Assembly (NCBI GenBank): GCA_051656485.1
Contig: JBOGBZ010000175.1
Coordinates: forward strand, 1 to 24,625
From: JBOFDK01 sp051656485
Lineage (GTDB): Bacteria > Bacillota > Clostridia > Lachnospirales > Cellulosilyticaceae
Length of the DNA stretch: 24,625 bases
Direction of reading: 5' to 3'
This document shows, piece after piece, positions 8,210-15,433 of the stretch (position 1 is the first letter of the stretch; every line of letters begins with the position of its first letter). The position numbers were made by a program, and so were the translations under genes. Under the pieces are notes generated by a model, which ran no database searches, was not told the DNA's origin, and saw only the letters and a list, made by a program, of their open reading frames with translations.

Positions 8210-9094
8210 CTACTGTTCAAAAAACGTTTGAATACATTGGATGAATTTCTTCTTCGCTGGTGATAGATACTTGTATTTATTGTAGATTAGATAATAGGGA
8301 TAACTCTGTGGCTCCCCTATATAAAGCTGTTTGATCATCCCCAACTCTAATTCTAACTCCAATGCAACTTTAGGTATGAGGGAAACACCTAAATTAGCTG
8401 CCACAGCCTGCTTAATCGCATCAATTGTATTAAAGGCAAGTGTACATTCTCTTTCGATATCCTTAGTTTTTAAGAAATCTTTTACGACTTTATATAGCTG
8501 TGAATTGGTATCATGAATAATAAAATTAGCCTTTCCCAATGCTTCCGCCGTTACGTTCGCTTCTAATTCACTTGTCTTTGATGCTGCCAGTATAATCTCA
8601 TCATCCATAAGTTTTAATGATTCTATGGCATTCCCATAATCTATGTAGCCACCATTAATCGCTATATCTATATTTCCTGTCGTTACTAAGTAGGCGATTT
8701 CTTCTGTAGTACCTATTTTTAGATTGATTTTTACATAGGGGTATTTTTCCTTAAACCTGCCTATGATTTTAGGTAATATATATGTACCTGGTGTATTACT
8801 CCCACCTATGTTGATTTCACCTTGGATAAGCTGACTTTCGTCTACTAGCTTATGTGTGGCTTCATCAATCAGTTCAAATATCTGCTTTGTATAAGATAGA
8901 AGTAAGGTACCATTGGCATTAAGCTGTATCTTATTGCCGGTCTTATCAAAAAGCTTCATTCCCAATCCTTCTTCTAACTTCTTGATTTGTATAGATAAAG
9001 CTGGCTGCGTAATATGTAAAATCTCAGATGCTTTTGTAAAACTTTGATTTTGTGCTACGACGTGAAAAAGCTTCAAATAATGTAAATCCAGCAT
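8210..9094 (-). CDS. LysR-family transcriptional regulator
   Basis: 294 residues, standard LysR length. The N-terminal winged helix-turn-helix (about 1-60) contains FTKASEILHITQPALSIQIK and LEEGLGMKLFDKTG, the typical LysR recognition-helix region. The rest is the periplasmic-binding-protein-like effector domain (about 88-290, beginning at GEINIGGSNTPGTYILP). An AGGAGG site precedes the ATG. The gene is transcribed divergently from the OadB-like gene across a 126-base spacer, the classic arrangement in which a LysR protein regulates its neighbour in response to a metabolite of that pathway. The effector cannot be read from the sequence; a carboxylic acid is a reasonable guess given the neighbour. 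Confidence 0.92.
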   Translation of the reverse strand: MLDLHYLKLFHVVAQNQSFTKASEILHITQPALSIQIKKLEEGLGMKLFDKTGNKIQLNANGTLLLSYTKQIFELIDEATHKLVDESQLIQGEINIGGSNTPGTYILPKIIGRFKEKYPYVKINLKIGTTEEIAYLVTTGNIDIAINGGYIDYGNAIESLKLMDDEIILAASKTSELEANVTAEALGKANFIIHDTNSQLYKVVKDFLKTKDIERECTLAFNTIDAIKQAVAANLGVSLIPKVALELELELGMIKQLYIGEPQSYPYYLIYNKYKYLSPAKKKFIQCIQTFFEQ

Positions 9095-9220
9095 AATACC
9101 CTCCTAGGTACCTAGTATATATATTTTAAATGAATAAGATAAATTCTATGTATTAGTTTGTTTGTTTTTTCTTGTTTATAATGAAGTTATAAATTCAGGA
9201 TAAATGAAGGAGAAAAAATT
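9095..9220. promoter_or_regulatory. Divergent LysR/OadB regulatory region
   Basis: TATAAT at 9177-9182, with a weak -35 (TTAGTT, 9153-9158), can serve the OadB-like gene. The sequence TTATAA-TGAAG-TTATAA (9176-9192) forms a short dyad over this -10 box. CTAGGTACCTAG (9104-9115) is a perfect 12-bp palindrome that covers the LysR ribosome binding site. One or both may be operator elements; neither is a proven LysR box. Confidence 0.4.
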
Positions 9221-10414
9221 ATGAGTTTTCTAGATTTCTTCCAAGGCATCGGTACATTATTTGCTCAAGCTCCAAGTGTTGCTATCTTACGTATTGTTCT
9301 TATCTTTTTAGGTATTTTACTTGTCTACTTAGGAGCGAAAAAAGTCTTAGAACCGCTCATTATGGTACCGATGGGTTTTGGCATGATTTCTGTAAATGCC
9401 GGTGTGCTTTTCTTAACTGCTCAAAAGACGGGAACGCTCTTTATGGATGCAATGGTAAGTGACCCTCTAGAGCTTCTAAACATTATGCAGATTGATTTTT
9501 TGCAACCTATTTATAACCTTACTTTTAGCAATGGTTTAATTGCTTGTCTTGTTTTTATGGGCATAGGCGTCATTACAGATATCGGTTTTGTCATCGCCAA
9601 ACCTTATACTAGTTTTTTCATTGCTTTCTGTGCTGAGCTTGGAACGATTCTTACCTTCCCACTAGCCAAAGCGCTAGGCTTTACAAGTGGTGAAGCTGCT
9701 GCCATCGCTCTTATCGGTGGTGCTGATGGTCCTATGGTACTTTATACCGCTGTCACATTAGCTAAAGATCTAGTCGTACCTATAACCATCGTAGCTTACC
9801 TTTATTTAAGCCTTACTTACGGTCTTTATCCATACCTTATAAGACTACTCGTTCCAAAAGAACTTCGTGGCAAACAAATTATAGAATCTCCTGCTAAAGG
9901 CATCTCTTCTAAGAAAAAACTCGTCTTTGCTACCGTTGCCAACGCAGTACTTTGCCTACTCTTCCCTGTAGCTGCACCTTTATTCCTTAGCTTTTTCTTA
10001 GGGATTGCTATTCGTGAAATCGGCATGGAGAAATATGCAAAACTCATCGAAGATGGCTTCCTCTATGGTGCGACCTTCTTCTTAGGGCTCATCCTTGGTG
10101 TACTTTGTGATGCATCAACGATTCTTAACCCTAAAATTTTGCTTCTCTTTATGCTAGGCCTTGTAGCACTTCTCATCTCTGGCATAGGTGGTATCTTAGG
10201 TGGCTATATCGTTTATTTCATAAAAGGTCGCAACTTCAACCCGACTATTGGTATTGCTGGTGTATCTTGTGTACCTACCACTGCAAAAGTCGTTCAAAAG
10301 GAAGTTCATGCTATCAACAAACATGCTTTTGTTCTTCAGTATGCAATGGGTGCTAATGTCTGTGGGGTCATCACTACTGCTATCCTCACAGGTATCTATG
10401 TGACTCTATTATAA
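9221..10414 (+). CDS. OadB/GcdB/MmdB-type sodium-ion-translocating decarboxylase beta subunit, orphan
   Basis: 397 residues, polytopic. This family forms the membrane channel that couples decarboxylation of a carboxybiotin-bound substrate (oxaloacetate, methylmalonyl-CoA or glutaconyl-CoA) to Na+ export. Family motifs are present: GVITDIGFVIAKP (about 116-128), GGADGPMVLYTA with the essential-type Asp near 169, and NPTIGIAGVSCVPTTAKVVQ (from about 340), then MGANVCGVI. AAGGAG precedes the ATG. No carboxyltransferase alpha subunit, gamma subunit or biotin carrier lies beside it. The gene stands alone between a divergent LysR gene and a terminator. It may serve partner subunits encoded elsewhere or act as an independent carboxylate or Na+ transporter. 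The substrate cannot be assigned. Confidence 0.88.
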   Translation: MSFLDFFQGIGTLFAQAPSVAILRIVLIFLGILLVYLGAKKVLEPLIMVPMGFGMISVNAGVLFLTAQKTGTLFMDAMVSDPLELLNIMQIDFLQPIYNLTFSNGLIACLVFMGIGVITDIGFVIAKPYTSFFIAFCAELGTILTFPLAKALGFTSGEAAAIALIGGADGPMVLYTAVTLAKDLVVPITIVAYLYLSLTYGLYPYLIRLLVPKELRGKQIIESPAKGISSKKKLVFATVANAVLCLLFPVAAPLFLSFFLGIAIREIGMEKYAKLIEDGFLYGATFFLGLILGVLCDASTILNPKILLLFMLGLVALLISGIGGILGGYIVYFIKGRNFNPTIGIAGVSCVPTTAKVVQKEVHAINKHAFVLQYAMGANVCGVITTAILTGIYVTLL

Positions 10415-10430
10415 CATATTCATTATTCTG

Positions 10431-10462
10431 AAAAACGCTAAATCATCTGATTTAGCGTTTTT
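10431..10462. terminator. Bidirectional rho-independent terminator
   Basis: A 15-bp perfect stem, AAAAACGCTAAATCA (10431-10445) with 10448-10462, is closed by a very short loop and ends in a T run. It lies between the converging OadB-like and ndk genes. Its left arm shares the 14 bases AAAAACGCTAAATC with the terminator on the other side of ndk. Confidence 0.88.
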
Positions 10463-10477
10463 TTGTAGGTGTATTTT

Positions 10478-10882
10478 CTAGGATTCTTTAAACCAAATAG
10501 CTAGTTCTCTTACCGCACTTTCCGTAGAGTCCGAACCATGAATGATATTTTGCGTTGTAGAATGAGAAAAGTCTCCCCTAATCGTTCCTGGTAATGCCTT
10601 ATGTGGATCTTTATCTCCCATAAGTTTTCGCACAAGATCTACTGCATCTTCTCCTTCTACCTCCATAATGAGTACAGGTCCTCCTGTAATATAAGTCACT
10701 AATTCTTCAAAGAAAGGCTTACCTTTATGCTCTTTGTAATGCTCCTCCACAATATCACGAGATGGTCTGAGCAGCTTGATTTGATTAATATGAATTTCCT
10801 TCTGTTCGATACGCTTAATGATTTCACCCATAAGCCCCCTCTTCACACCATCTCCTTTAATCATTACAAATGTCTTTTCCAT
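10478..10882 (-). CDS. ndk: Nucleoside diphosphate kinase
   Basis: 134 residues. It moves the gamma phosphate from ATP to other nucleoside diphosphates through a phosphohistidine. The catalytic motif NIIHGSDS gives His115. The start motif VMIKGDGVKRG holds the conserved Lys9, but the Pro usual in the KPDG motif is Gly here. RPSRDIVEEHY and GTIRGDFS are also family signatures. A GTG lies three codons upstream, but GAGGTG overlaps it and is well placed for the ATG at 10882, so I use that start. Ndk is a single-gene unit with terminators on both sides, placed between trmN6 and rsmI, which are neighbours in Bacillus. Confidence 0.95.
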   Translation of the reverse strand: MEKTFVMIKGDGVKRGLMGEIIKRIEQKEIHINQIKLLRPSRDIVEEHYKEHKGKPFFEELVTYITGGPVLIMEVEGEDAVDLVRKLMGDKDPHKALPGTIRGDFSHSTTQNIIHGSDSTESAVRELAIWFKES

Positions 10883-10953
10883 ATTTATCACCTCTTTTAT
10901 TTACTATTATCATATGACAACTCTCTTTTTATGCTACTCTTCGCCAAAATCAC

Positions 10954-10985
10954 AAAAAAACGCTAAATCTCTCGACCTAGCGTTT
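10954..10985 (-). terminator. Rho-independent terminator overlapping the trmN6 stop
   Basis: Reading the minus strand, AAACGCTA (10978-10985) pairs with TAGCGTTT (10958-10965). Four further pairs, two of them G-T, lead to a GAGA loop, and a run of seven T follows. The stem begins inside the last codons of trmN6. It ends the holB-ricT-trmN6 transcript. Confidence 0.8.
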
Positions 10986-11750
10986 CTTCTCTTCACAATC
11001 ATATATTTCAAGTATTTCTTTTGTATACGTATTATCATCATTATACACGATAAGCGGTGACTCTACGCGCATCTCACTACCACCATTTTTCACACCTTCT
11101 ACAAGTACCATGGTCGGTGCTGTACCGGCTTTGCCATGTACCATACGCATACGCTTTGGTTCAATACCTCTTACCTTCATCCCATAGATAATATCTACAA
11201 GACGTTGTGGTCTGTGTATCATACAGAACTTACCTTTGTCCTTAAGGACATAAGCTGCCGCTTCAATGATATCTTCTAGCGTACACATCACTTCATGTCT
11301 TGCTATTGTTTTAGATGGATGTTCGTTCTTAAGCCCTGTGGTACCTTTCATATAAGGTGGATTACAAGTTACAAGGTCAAATGTATATTGCTCAAACATT
11401 GCCTTATAGTCCTTCACGTCTAGTTGCTTAATGCTCACATCTTCCTCGATGCCATTTAGAAGTACGGAACGATTCGCCATCTCTACCATCTCTTCTTGGA
11501 TATCTATGGCCGTGAATTTGCCTTTGCCATACATGGCATGCATCAATATAGGTATAATCCCTGTCCCTGTGCCAATGTCTAATACATTGTTTGTCTTCTT
11601 CGTCACCTTCGCAAAATGGGCTAAAAGTACAGCATCAATCCCGAAGCAGAATACTTCGGGATTTTGGATGAGTCTATAGCCATTTCTTTGAAGATCATCT
11701 ATTCTCTCATTCGAGTTTACTGTAATCAAAGTGCTCAAACTCCTTGTCAT
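10977..11750 (-). CDS. trmN6: tRNA1(Val) (adenine(37)-N6)-methyltransferase, YabB/TrmN6
   Basis: About 257 residues from the ATG at 11750. It methylates N6 of A37 in the tRNA-Val anticodon loop. NERIDDLQRNGYRLIQNPEV is the family's N-terminal signature. The SAM-binding loop is VLDIGTGTG (56-64), with the acidic ribose ligand in AIDI and the base-binding motif NPPY (130-133). The frame is open 24 codons further upstream inside ricT, but those residues are not family-like. A GGTGAG site supports the ATG at 11750. A TTG at 11729 with AAGGAG ten bases before it would give a 250-residue protein closer to Bacillus YabB, and is a real alternative. The gene overlaps the ricT 3' end and is part of that operon. 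Confidence 0.88.
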   Translation of the reverse strand: MTRSLSTLITVNSNERIDDLQRNGYRLIQNPEVFCFGIDAVLLAHFAKVTKKTNNVLDIGTGTGIIPILMHAMYGKGKFTAIDIQEEMVEMANRSVLLNGIEEDVSIKQLDVKDYKAMFEQYTFDLVTCNPPYMKGTTGLKNEHPSKTIARHEVMCTLEDIIEAAAYVLKDKGKFCMIHRPQRLVDIIYGMKVRGIEPKRMRMVHGKAGTAPTMVLVEGVKNGGSEMRVESPLIVYNDDNTYTKEILEIYDCEEKKR

Positions 11751-12615
11751 GATTCTTCTCACCATCTTTGCCACAGCATCCGCCGCCACCGCACTTTTTC
11801 TTCTTGATAAGTTTGATGTCATCGATACTGTACTGGATAGCTTCTTTTTCGTCTTTATCTTTCTTTTTCACTGCCACACGTACTTGTTCACGCAGTACAT
11901 TCACTGAGAGTACCTCGCCCTTACCTTCTGGGGTGATTACCATATCACCTACTTCTGGTAAGCGGTCACGAATCTCTACGTAGCAATCCTGCTCGTACTT
12001 CAGACAGCACATCAGTCTACCGCAGATGCCTGAAATTTTGATAGGATTAAGTGATAAACTTTGGTCTTTTGCCATCTTGATAGATACTGGTTGGAAATCA
12101 CTTAAGAATTTATTGCAGCAAAGTCCACGGCCACAAATTCCGATACCCCCACACATTTTCGTCTCATCTCTTACACCAATTTGGCGAAGCTCGATACGTG
12201 TTCTGAAGATGGCTGCTAAGTCTTTTACCAGTTCTCTAAAGTCTACACGTTCATCTGATGTAAAGTAGAAAAGAATCTTGTTGTTATCAAAAGTATACTC
12301 TACATCGATAAGCTTCATATTAAGTCCATGCTTAATAATCTTCTGCTTACATAAGAAGAATGCCTCTTTTTCTTTGACTTTATTCTCTTTCACTTTTTGG
12401 TCGTCTTCAGGTGTCGCAAGACGTGTGACTTTCTTAAGTGGATGAATGACATCTCCACTCTCTATTTTTTTATTTGAAAATACGATTTCACCGTATTCCA
12501 TTCCTCTTGCTGTTTCTACGATGACATGGTCCCCTTGTTTGAAGATTGTATTTTCAGGGTCAAAATAATAAATCTTGCCTGCTGTTCTAAATCTAACACC
12601 AATTACGGTTATCAT
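11707..12615 (-). CDS. ricT: RicT (YaaT), PSP1-domain iron-sulfur regulator of mRNA maturation and sporulation
   Basis: 302 residues. In Bacillus, RicT works with RicA and RicF in a [4Fe-4S] complex that promotes RNase Y-dependent processing and helps phosphorelay and sporulation. The PSP1 core contains the paired cysteine motifs CGGIGICGRGLCC (155-167) and GICGRLMCC (196-204) with KMAKDQSLSLNP between them, nearly the textbook pattern. The C-terminal tail carries an additional Cys/Gly cluster, CGGGGCCG (275-282), beyond the length of Bacillus YaaT as I recall it. The ATG overlaps the holB stop in an ATGA, so translation is coupled. A YabA gene, which follows yaaT in Bacillus, is absent here; trmN6 comes directly. 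Confidence 0.93.
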   Translation of the reverse strand: MITVIGVRFRTAGKIYYFDPENTIFKQGDHVIVETARGMEYGEIVFSNKKIESGDVIHPLKKVTRLATPEDDQKVKENKVKEKEAFFLCKQKIIKHGLNMKLIDVEYTFDNNKILFYFTSDERVDFRELVKDLAAIFRTRIELRQIGVRDETKMCGGIGICGRGLCCNKFLSDFQPVSIKMAKDQSLSLNPIKISGICGRLMCCLKYEQDCYVEIRDRLPEVGDMVITPEGKGEVLSVNVLREQVRVAVKKKDKDEKEAIQYSIDDIKLIKKKKCGGGGCCGKDGEKNHDKEFEHFDYSKLE

Positions 12616-13604
12616 CTTTTTCTCTCCTTTAGCTTCAGTAATAAATTCTCTATTACAAAGGTTGGATATATATTTTGATTGATTTGTATTTTTGCTTGTC
12701 TAATAAGGTCAATATGTGTCCCTATTTTATTATACGTCAATTTAGATGCCATGTCGAGCAAGCCATATTTATAATCTAAATAGTACAGTTTATCTGTATC
12801 TGTGCTTTTTAAAAGTGCCAAGTCTCTGTACCACAATTCCCAGAAAGTCAAGATGGCATCGATCTGCTCTTTATCTTCGCAAATCGCCTTTACATAGTCA
12901 TACACCTTCATCAAGTCTGCCTTCTCTAAGTTCTGTAAGTACTCGATGCTTTCCCTACGTTTCTCAAGGAACGCCTCATCTTCCAAAAGCTTATTGGCAA
13001 TTCCTATACTTCCTTCTGAAAACTGTGCATAAACGACTTGCTTGTCCAGTGGCAAACCTTTACGTTCTAGATACTGAATCATCTGTGTATTTCCTAAAGG
13101 ATTAAAGCGTATATGAATGCATCTCGATTCAATAGTAGGAAGCAGCTTGGATAAGTTCTTCGTAATAAGAATGACGATGCCATAGCTTGGTGGCTCTTCG
13201 ATGGTCTTTAGCATAGCGTTTTGCCCCTCTACTGTCACCGTATCAGCCTCATTAATAATAATAATTTTATACTTACCAAAAGGCTTAATCTCCATATCCT
13301 GTACCACACGCTCACGAATGGTATCTATCTTTGTAACCTTCGTATCTCTATCGATATAACTAATGTCTGGATGATTACCATTCTCTATAAGCTGACACGC
13401 CTTACACTTTCCACAAGGCTTGTCCCCCTCTGCATCCTCATTTTCACACATCAACATCTGTGCGACTTCCTTTGCCATGGTCTTCTTGCCCACACCTTCT
13501 ATCCCCTCAAAGATATAGCTATGTGCCACATGCCCTGATGATACAGCCTTACGGAAGTAACGCTTGATATCCTCATGTCCTATAATGTTTTGAAATGCCT
13601 CCAT
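12612..13604 (-). CDS. holB: DNA polymerase III delta-prime subunit
   Basis: 330 residues. It is the clamp-loader subunit that acts with the gamma/tau and delta subunits to load the beta sliding clamp. The N-terminal AAA+ region shows Walker A GIEGVGKK (34-41), four zinc-ligand cysteines (53, 64, 67, 70; CGKCKAC), a Walker B-like IIINEAD (115-121) and the SRC arginine-finger motif (160-162). Unlike the E. coli delta-prime, the P-loop is well preserved. The C-terminal collar region (about 210-330) is helical. AGGAAGGG precedes the ATG and a promoter lies at 13632-13660. The usual upstream partners tmk, yaaQ and yaaR are not here; a decayed transposase-type gene sits upstream instead. Confidence 0.94.
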   Translation of the reverse strand: MEAFQNIIGHEDIKRYFRKAVSSGHVAHSYIFEGIEGVGKKTMAKEVAQMLMCENEDAEGDKPCGKCKACQLIENGNHPDISYIDRDTKVTKIDTIRERVVQDMEIKPFGKYKIIIINEADTVTVEGQNAMLKTIEEPPSYGIVILITKNLSKLLPTIESRCIHIRFNPLGNTQMIQYLERKGLPLDKQVVYAQFSEGSIGIANKLLEDEAFLEKRRESIEYLQNLEKADLMKVYDYVKAICEDKEQIDAILTFWELWYRDLALLKSTDTDKLYYLDYKYGLLDMASKLTYNKIGTHIDLIRQAKIQINQNIYPTFVIENLLLKLKERKR

Positions 13605-13631
13605 ACGCTACCCTTCCTACACTTTTTATCT

Positions 13632-13660
13632 ATTATAAATATAAAGGTACGTTACTTCAA
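13632..13660 (-). promoter_or_regulatory. Sigma-A promoter of the holB-ricT-trmN6 operon
   Basis: On the minus strand TTGAAG (13655-13660) and TATAAT (13632-13637) are separated by exactly 17 bases, 28 bases before the holB ATG. The -35 box lies in the loop and the spacer in one arm of the hairpin at 13646-13670, so promoter and upstream terminator share the same bases. Confidence 0.65.
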
Positions 13661-13670
13661 ACAACGTACC
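13646..13670 (-). terminator. Possible terminator after the decayed PDDEXK gene
   Basis: GGTACGTT and AACGTACC (13646-13653 and 13663-13670) form an 8-bp perfect stem with a 9-base loop. On the minus strand it is followed by TTTATATTTAT rather than a pure T run, so termination may be weak. Confidence 0.5.
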
Positions 13671-13683
13671 CTGTGTCTTTTCT

Positions 13684-14467
13684 TTACTTAGTTTTGTTTC
13701 TTAATTGCTGTATACGTTCAATACTTATACCTACTTTTATAGAAATCATTTCATCATCTAATACATCTAATAATCCTGTTGCTAACTCTATCTTACTTTG
13801 CTCAATTCCTTGCTGAATTCCCTGTTGAATTCCCTGCTGGATTCCCTGCTGAAGTCCGCGTTGAAGTCCTGATTCCATTCCCTCTTCTCGTGCCACTTTC
13901 TCACGTGTAAGTTGGTCTCTTATCTCTGCTTCTCTTGCTTCATATGCCATACGTGCTATTTCGTCTTGAGTCACTTTTTTTAGCACATCATATGCTTTTT
14001 GTATACCGTCATTTTTTTGTGCTAGCATTTCCATCACCTCTTCAGATTTGGCATCTAAAAACTGTAACCATTCAACTATTGGATCATGGGCATCTTTTAA
14101 TTCGTCAATTCTATTAAGTTTTGGTATTTCTAAAAAGTGTATCTCTAGTACATCCGTTAACTTATTGCCTAATTCATCCTCTGTTAAATGATATTGTGTA
14201 TGAATTTTATCTGCCTTAATGCACTCAAAGTCAATAATATTGATTGTAATACACTTCTTTAACTTATCATAAGTGTCTCCTGATTTTATCTTCTTTAAAT
14301 TCACGTAATAATTCCGTATTAAGTAACTCTATGCCTTCAAACTCACCTTTAGGAATTTTAAGAATGGTTGCCAATAATTCAATTAATAAATCTTTGCTTT
14401 TTGCATCACCCAAAAGCAGTTTAAATGCAAAATCTATCTTCGGTGACATGATAAATGATTGTTTCAT
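13684..14467 (-). pseudogene. PD-(D/E)XK nuclease-type transposase (Rpn/PDDEXK_2 family), internally deleted and frameshifted
   Basis: Two overlapping frames cover one family. The 5' part (from 14467) reads MSPKIDFAFKLLLGD...LLNTELLREFKEDK. The 3' part (ending 13684) reads GDTYDKLKKCITINIIDFE...LTDVLEIHFLEIPKL...AYEAREAEIRDQLTREK. In intact members, as I know the family, roughly 40 residues separate FKEDK from the (I)KSGDTYDKL region and hold the catalytic Asp and ExQ/ExK residues. Here the two join within a few bases near 14285, with a frame change. The catalytic core is therefore missing and the protein cannot be made in one frame. The C terminus has a QQGI repeat. A GGGAG site remains before the ATG. 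The family is linked to recombination-promoting nucleases. Confidence 0.85.
13805..13876 (-). repeat. 12-bp tandem repeat encoding Gln-Gln-Gly-Ile units
   Basis: About six successive 12-base units of the form ATTCCCTGCTGA (plus strand), the outer ones more diverged, encode GLQQGIQQGIQQGIQQGIEQ in the decayed PDDEXK gene. Low-complexity tails of this type are common at the C terminus of this family and can change length by slippage. Confidence 0.8.
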
Positions 14468-14568
14468 ATGTAATTCGCTCCCAGTTTGTTGTCATTTTCT
14501 TATTAGTATAGCCTTATACTAGAAGGATTAATCTTTATCTTTATTATAGCATGAACTTTTATAACATT

Positions 14569-15186
14569 CTATTTATAAAAGTTATTAATGCACGCTGCCA
14601 ATTCCTTGGGTTTATCTGTATTTACCTCATGTTTAGCACTTTGTATAAAGCGAAGTTCTGCCCCTTTAATCATTGTCACCAATGTTTTTGCTGCTTTTTT
14701 GTTTGGTGTATCCTTCTCTCCGCAAAGAATTAATGTTGGGCAACTTATTTTTTCTAGCTCTTGTGTAAAGTCTATGGTCATCATTGACTTCGTAAGTCCT
14801 ATGAAGTCCTTTTTCTTTATTCCCATATCGTTAAACTTGGATTCAGGAATGAATCTAAAAATAATATTTTGTAATTTAAGCAACTGCTTAGGCATTTTAT
14901 ATTGACCCGCTACGACTATTAGAGAGTCTACTTTCTCTGGATGTTTTATCGCATAATGAATCGTCATGACACCGCCTAAGGAAAGTCCACATAAGCGTAA
15001 TTTCCCTGGTATTTCATTGAGCTGTATCTCTAATTTTTGATATAAGTGATCGTAAGTTATCTCTTCCCCTTTAACTAAGCTAAATAAATCTAGGCATATA
15101 TATTCATTATCCTTTGGTAAGTAACTTATGGTTTCATCCCAACTAGATGCGTTTTGTCCAAGTCCATGAATAAAAATAGTTTGCAT
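14569..15186 (-). CDS. Alpha/beta-fold hydrolase
   Basis: 205 residues, a compact serine hydrolase. The oxyanion-hole region FIHGLGQNASSW is at the start. The nucleophile elbow is GLSLG with Ser69, the acid is Asp159 in CGEKDTPN, and the His is His186 in SAKHEVN, giving a complete catalytic triad. It has no signal peptide, so it is cytosolic. Family members include esterases, lipases and acyl-transfer enzymes; the substrate cannot be read. AGGTGG lies nine bases before the ATG. The promoter region (15236-15292) is an 87-bp near-copy of the one before the truncated XRE regulator at 17298, which suggests that the two were controlled together. No other gene is in the transcription unit. Confidence 0.88.
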   Translation of the reverse strand: MQTIFIHGLGQNASSWDETISYLPKDNEYICLDLFSLVKGEEITYDHLYQKLEIQLNEIPGKLRLCGLSLGGVMTIHYAIKHPEKVDSLIVVAGQYKMPKQLLKLQNIIFRFIPESKFNDMGIKKKDFIGLTKSMMTIDFTQELEKISCPTLILCGEKDTPNKKAAKTLVTMIKGAELRFIQSAKHEVNTDKPKELAACINNFYK

Positions 15187-15204
15187 GCTTTTTTCCCACC
15201 TTTT

Positions 15205-15291
15205 AATTTTTGAAGTATTGATATTGATTTATTTTATTATAAAGGATAGGTAGACTTTTGCCTAACGATTAATCGTTGTGTTTTTTACAAC
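15205..15291 (-). repeat. Duplicated promoter-operator block, copy 1
   Basis: This 87-bp block aligns without gaps to 18109-18195, with 16 mismatches by hand count (about 82% identity). Mismatches concentrate between the -10 box and the ribosome binding site. The promoter boxes, their spacing and the outer dyad arms are unchanged. Both copies read towards a minus-strand gene. Confidence 0.85.
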
Positions 15292-15292
15292 G
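15236..15292 (-). promoter_or_regulatory. Hydrolase promoter with upstream dyad operator
   Basis: On the minus strand TAGGCA (15259-15264), 17 bases, TATAAT (15236-15241). Just upstream of the -35 box is the perfect 14-bp palindrome AACGATTAATCGTT (15264-15277). It overlaps a second inverted repeat, CGTTGT (15274-15279) with ACAACG (15287-15292). The poor -35 and the adjacent dyad suggest an activator or repressor site. Confidence 0.65.
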
Positions 15293-15329
15293 CTTTGTTA
15301 CTATGCAAGCGCCAAGAAAAAAAGATAGC

Positions 15330-15345
15330 AAAAAAGCCCTTAGGT
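15330..15345 (-). terminator. Distal arm of a terminator split by the IS element
   Basis: AAAGCCCTTAGGT (15333-15345) is the exact complement of 17076-17088. On the minus strand this arm reads ACCTAAGGGCTTTTTT, ending in the T run expected of a rho-independent terminator. The 1.7-kb IS element lies between the two arms. Confidence 0.75.
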
Positions 15346-15433
15346 ATGCAAGATGAACTGCTTCCCGTCAAGTAGACAACTAAAAAAATATAAATTTTTT
15401 TCTGCCATAAGGTATTCCTTACTGGCAGTTTTT

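Noticed and set aside
13805..13876. CRISPR-like repeat array
   Set aside because: Units are 12 bases, directly adjacent without spacers, and in frame with a coding sequence; this is a protein repeat.
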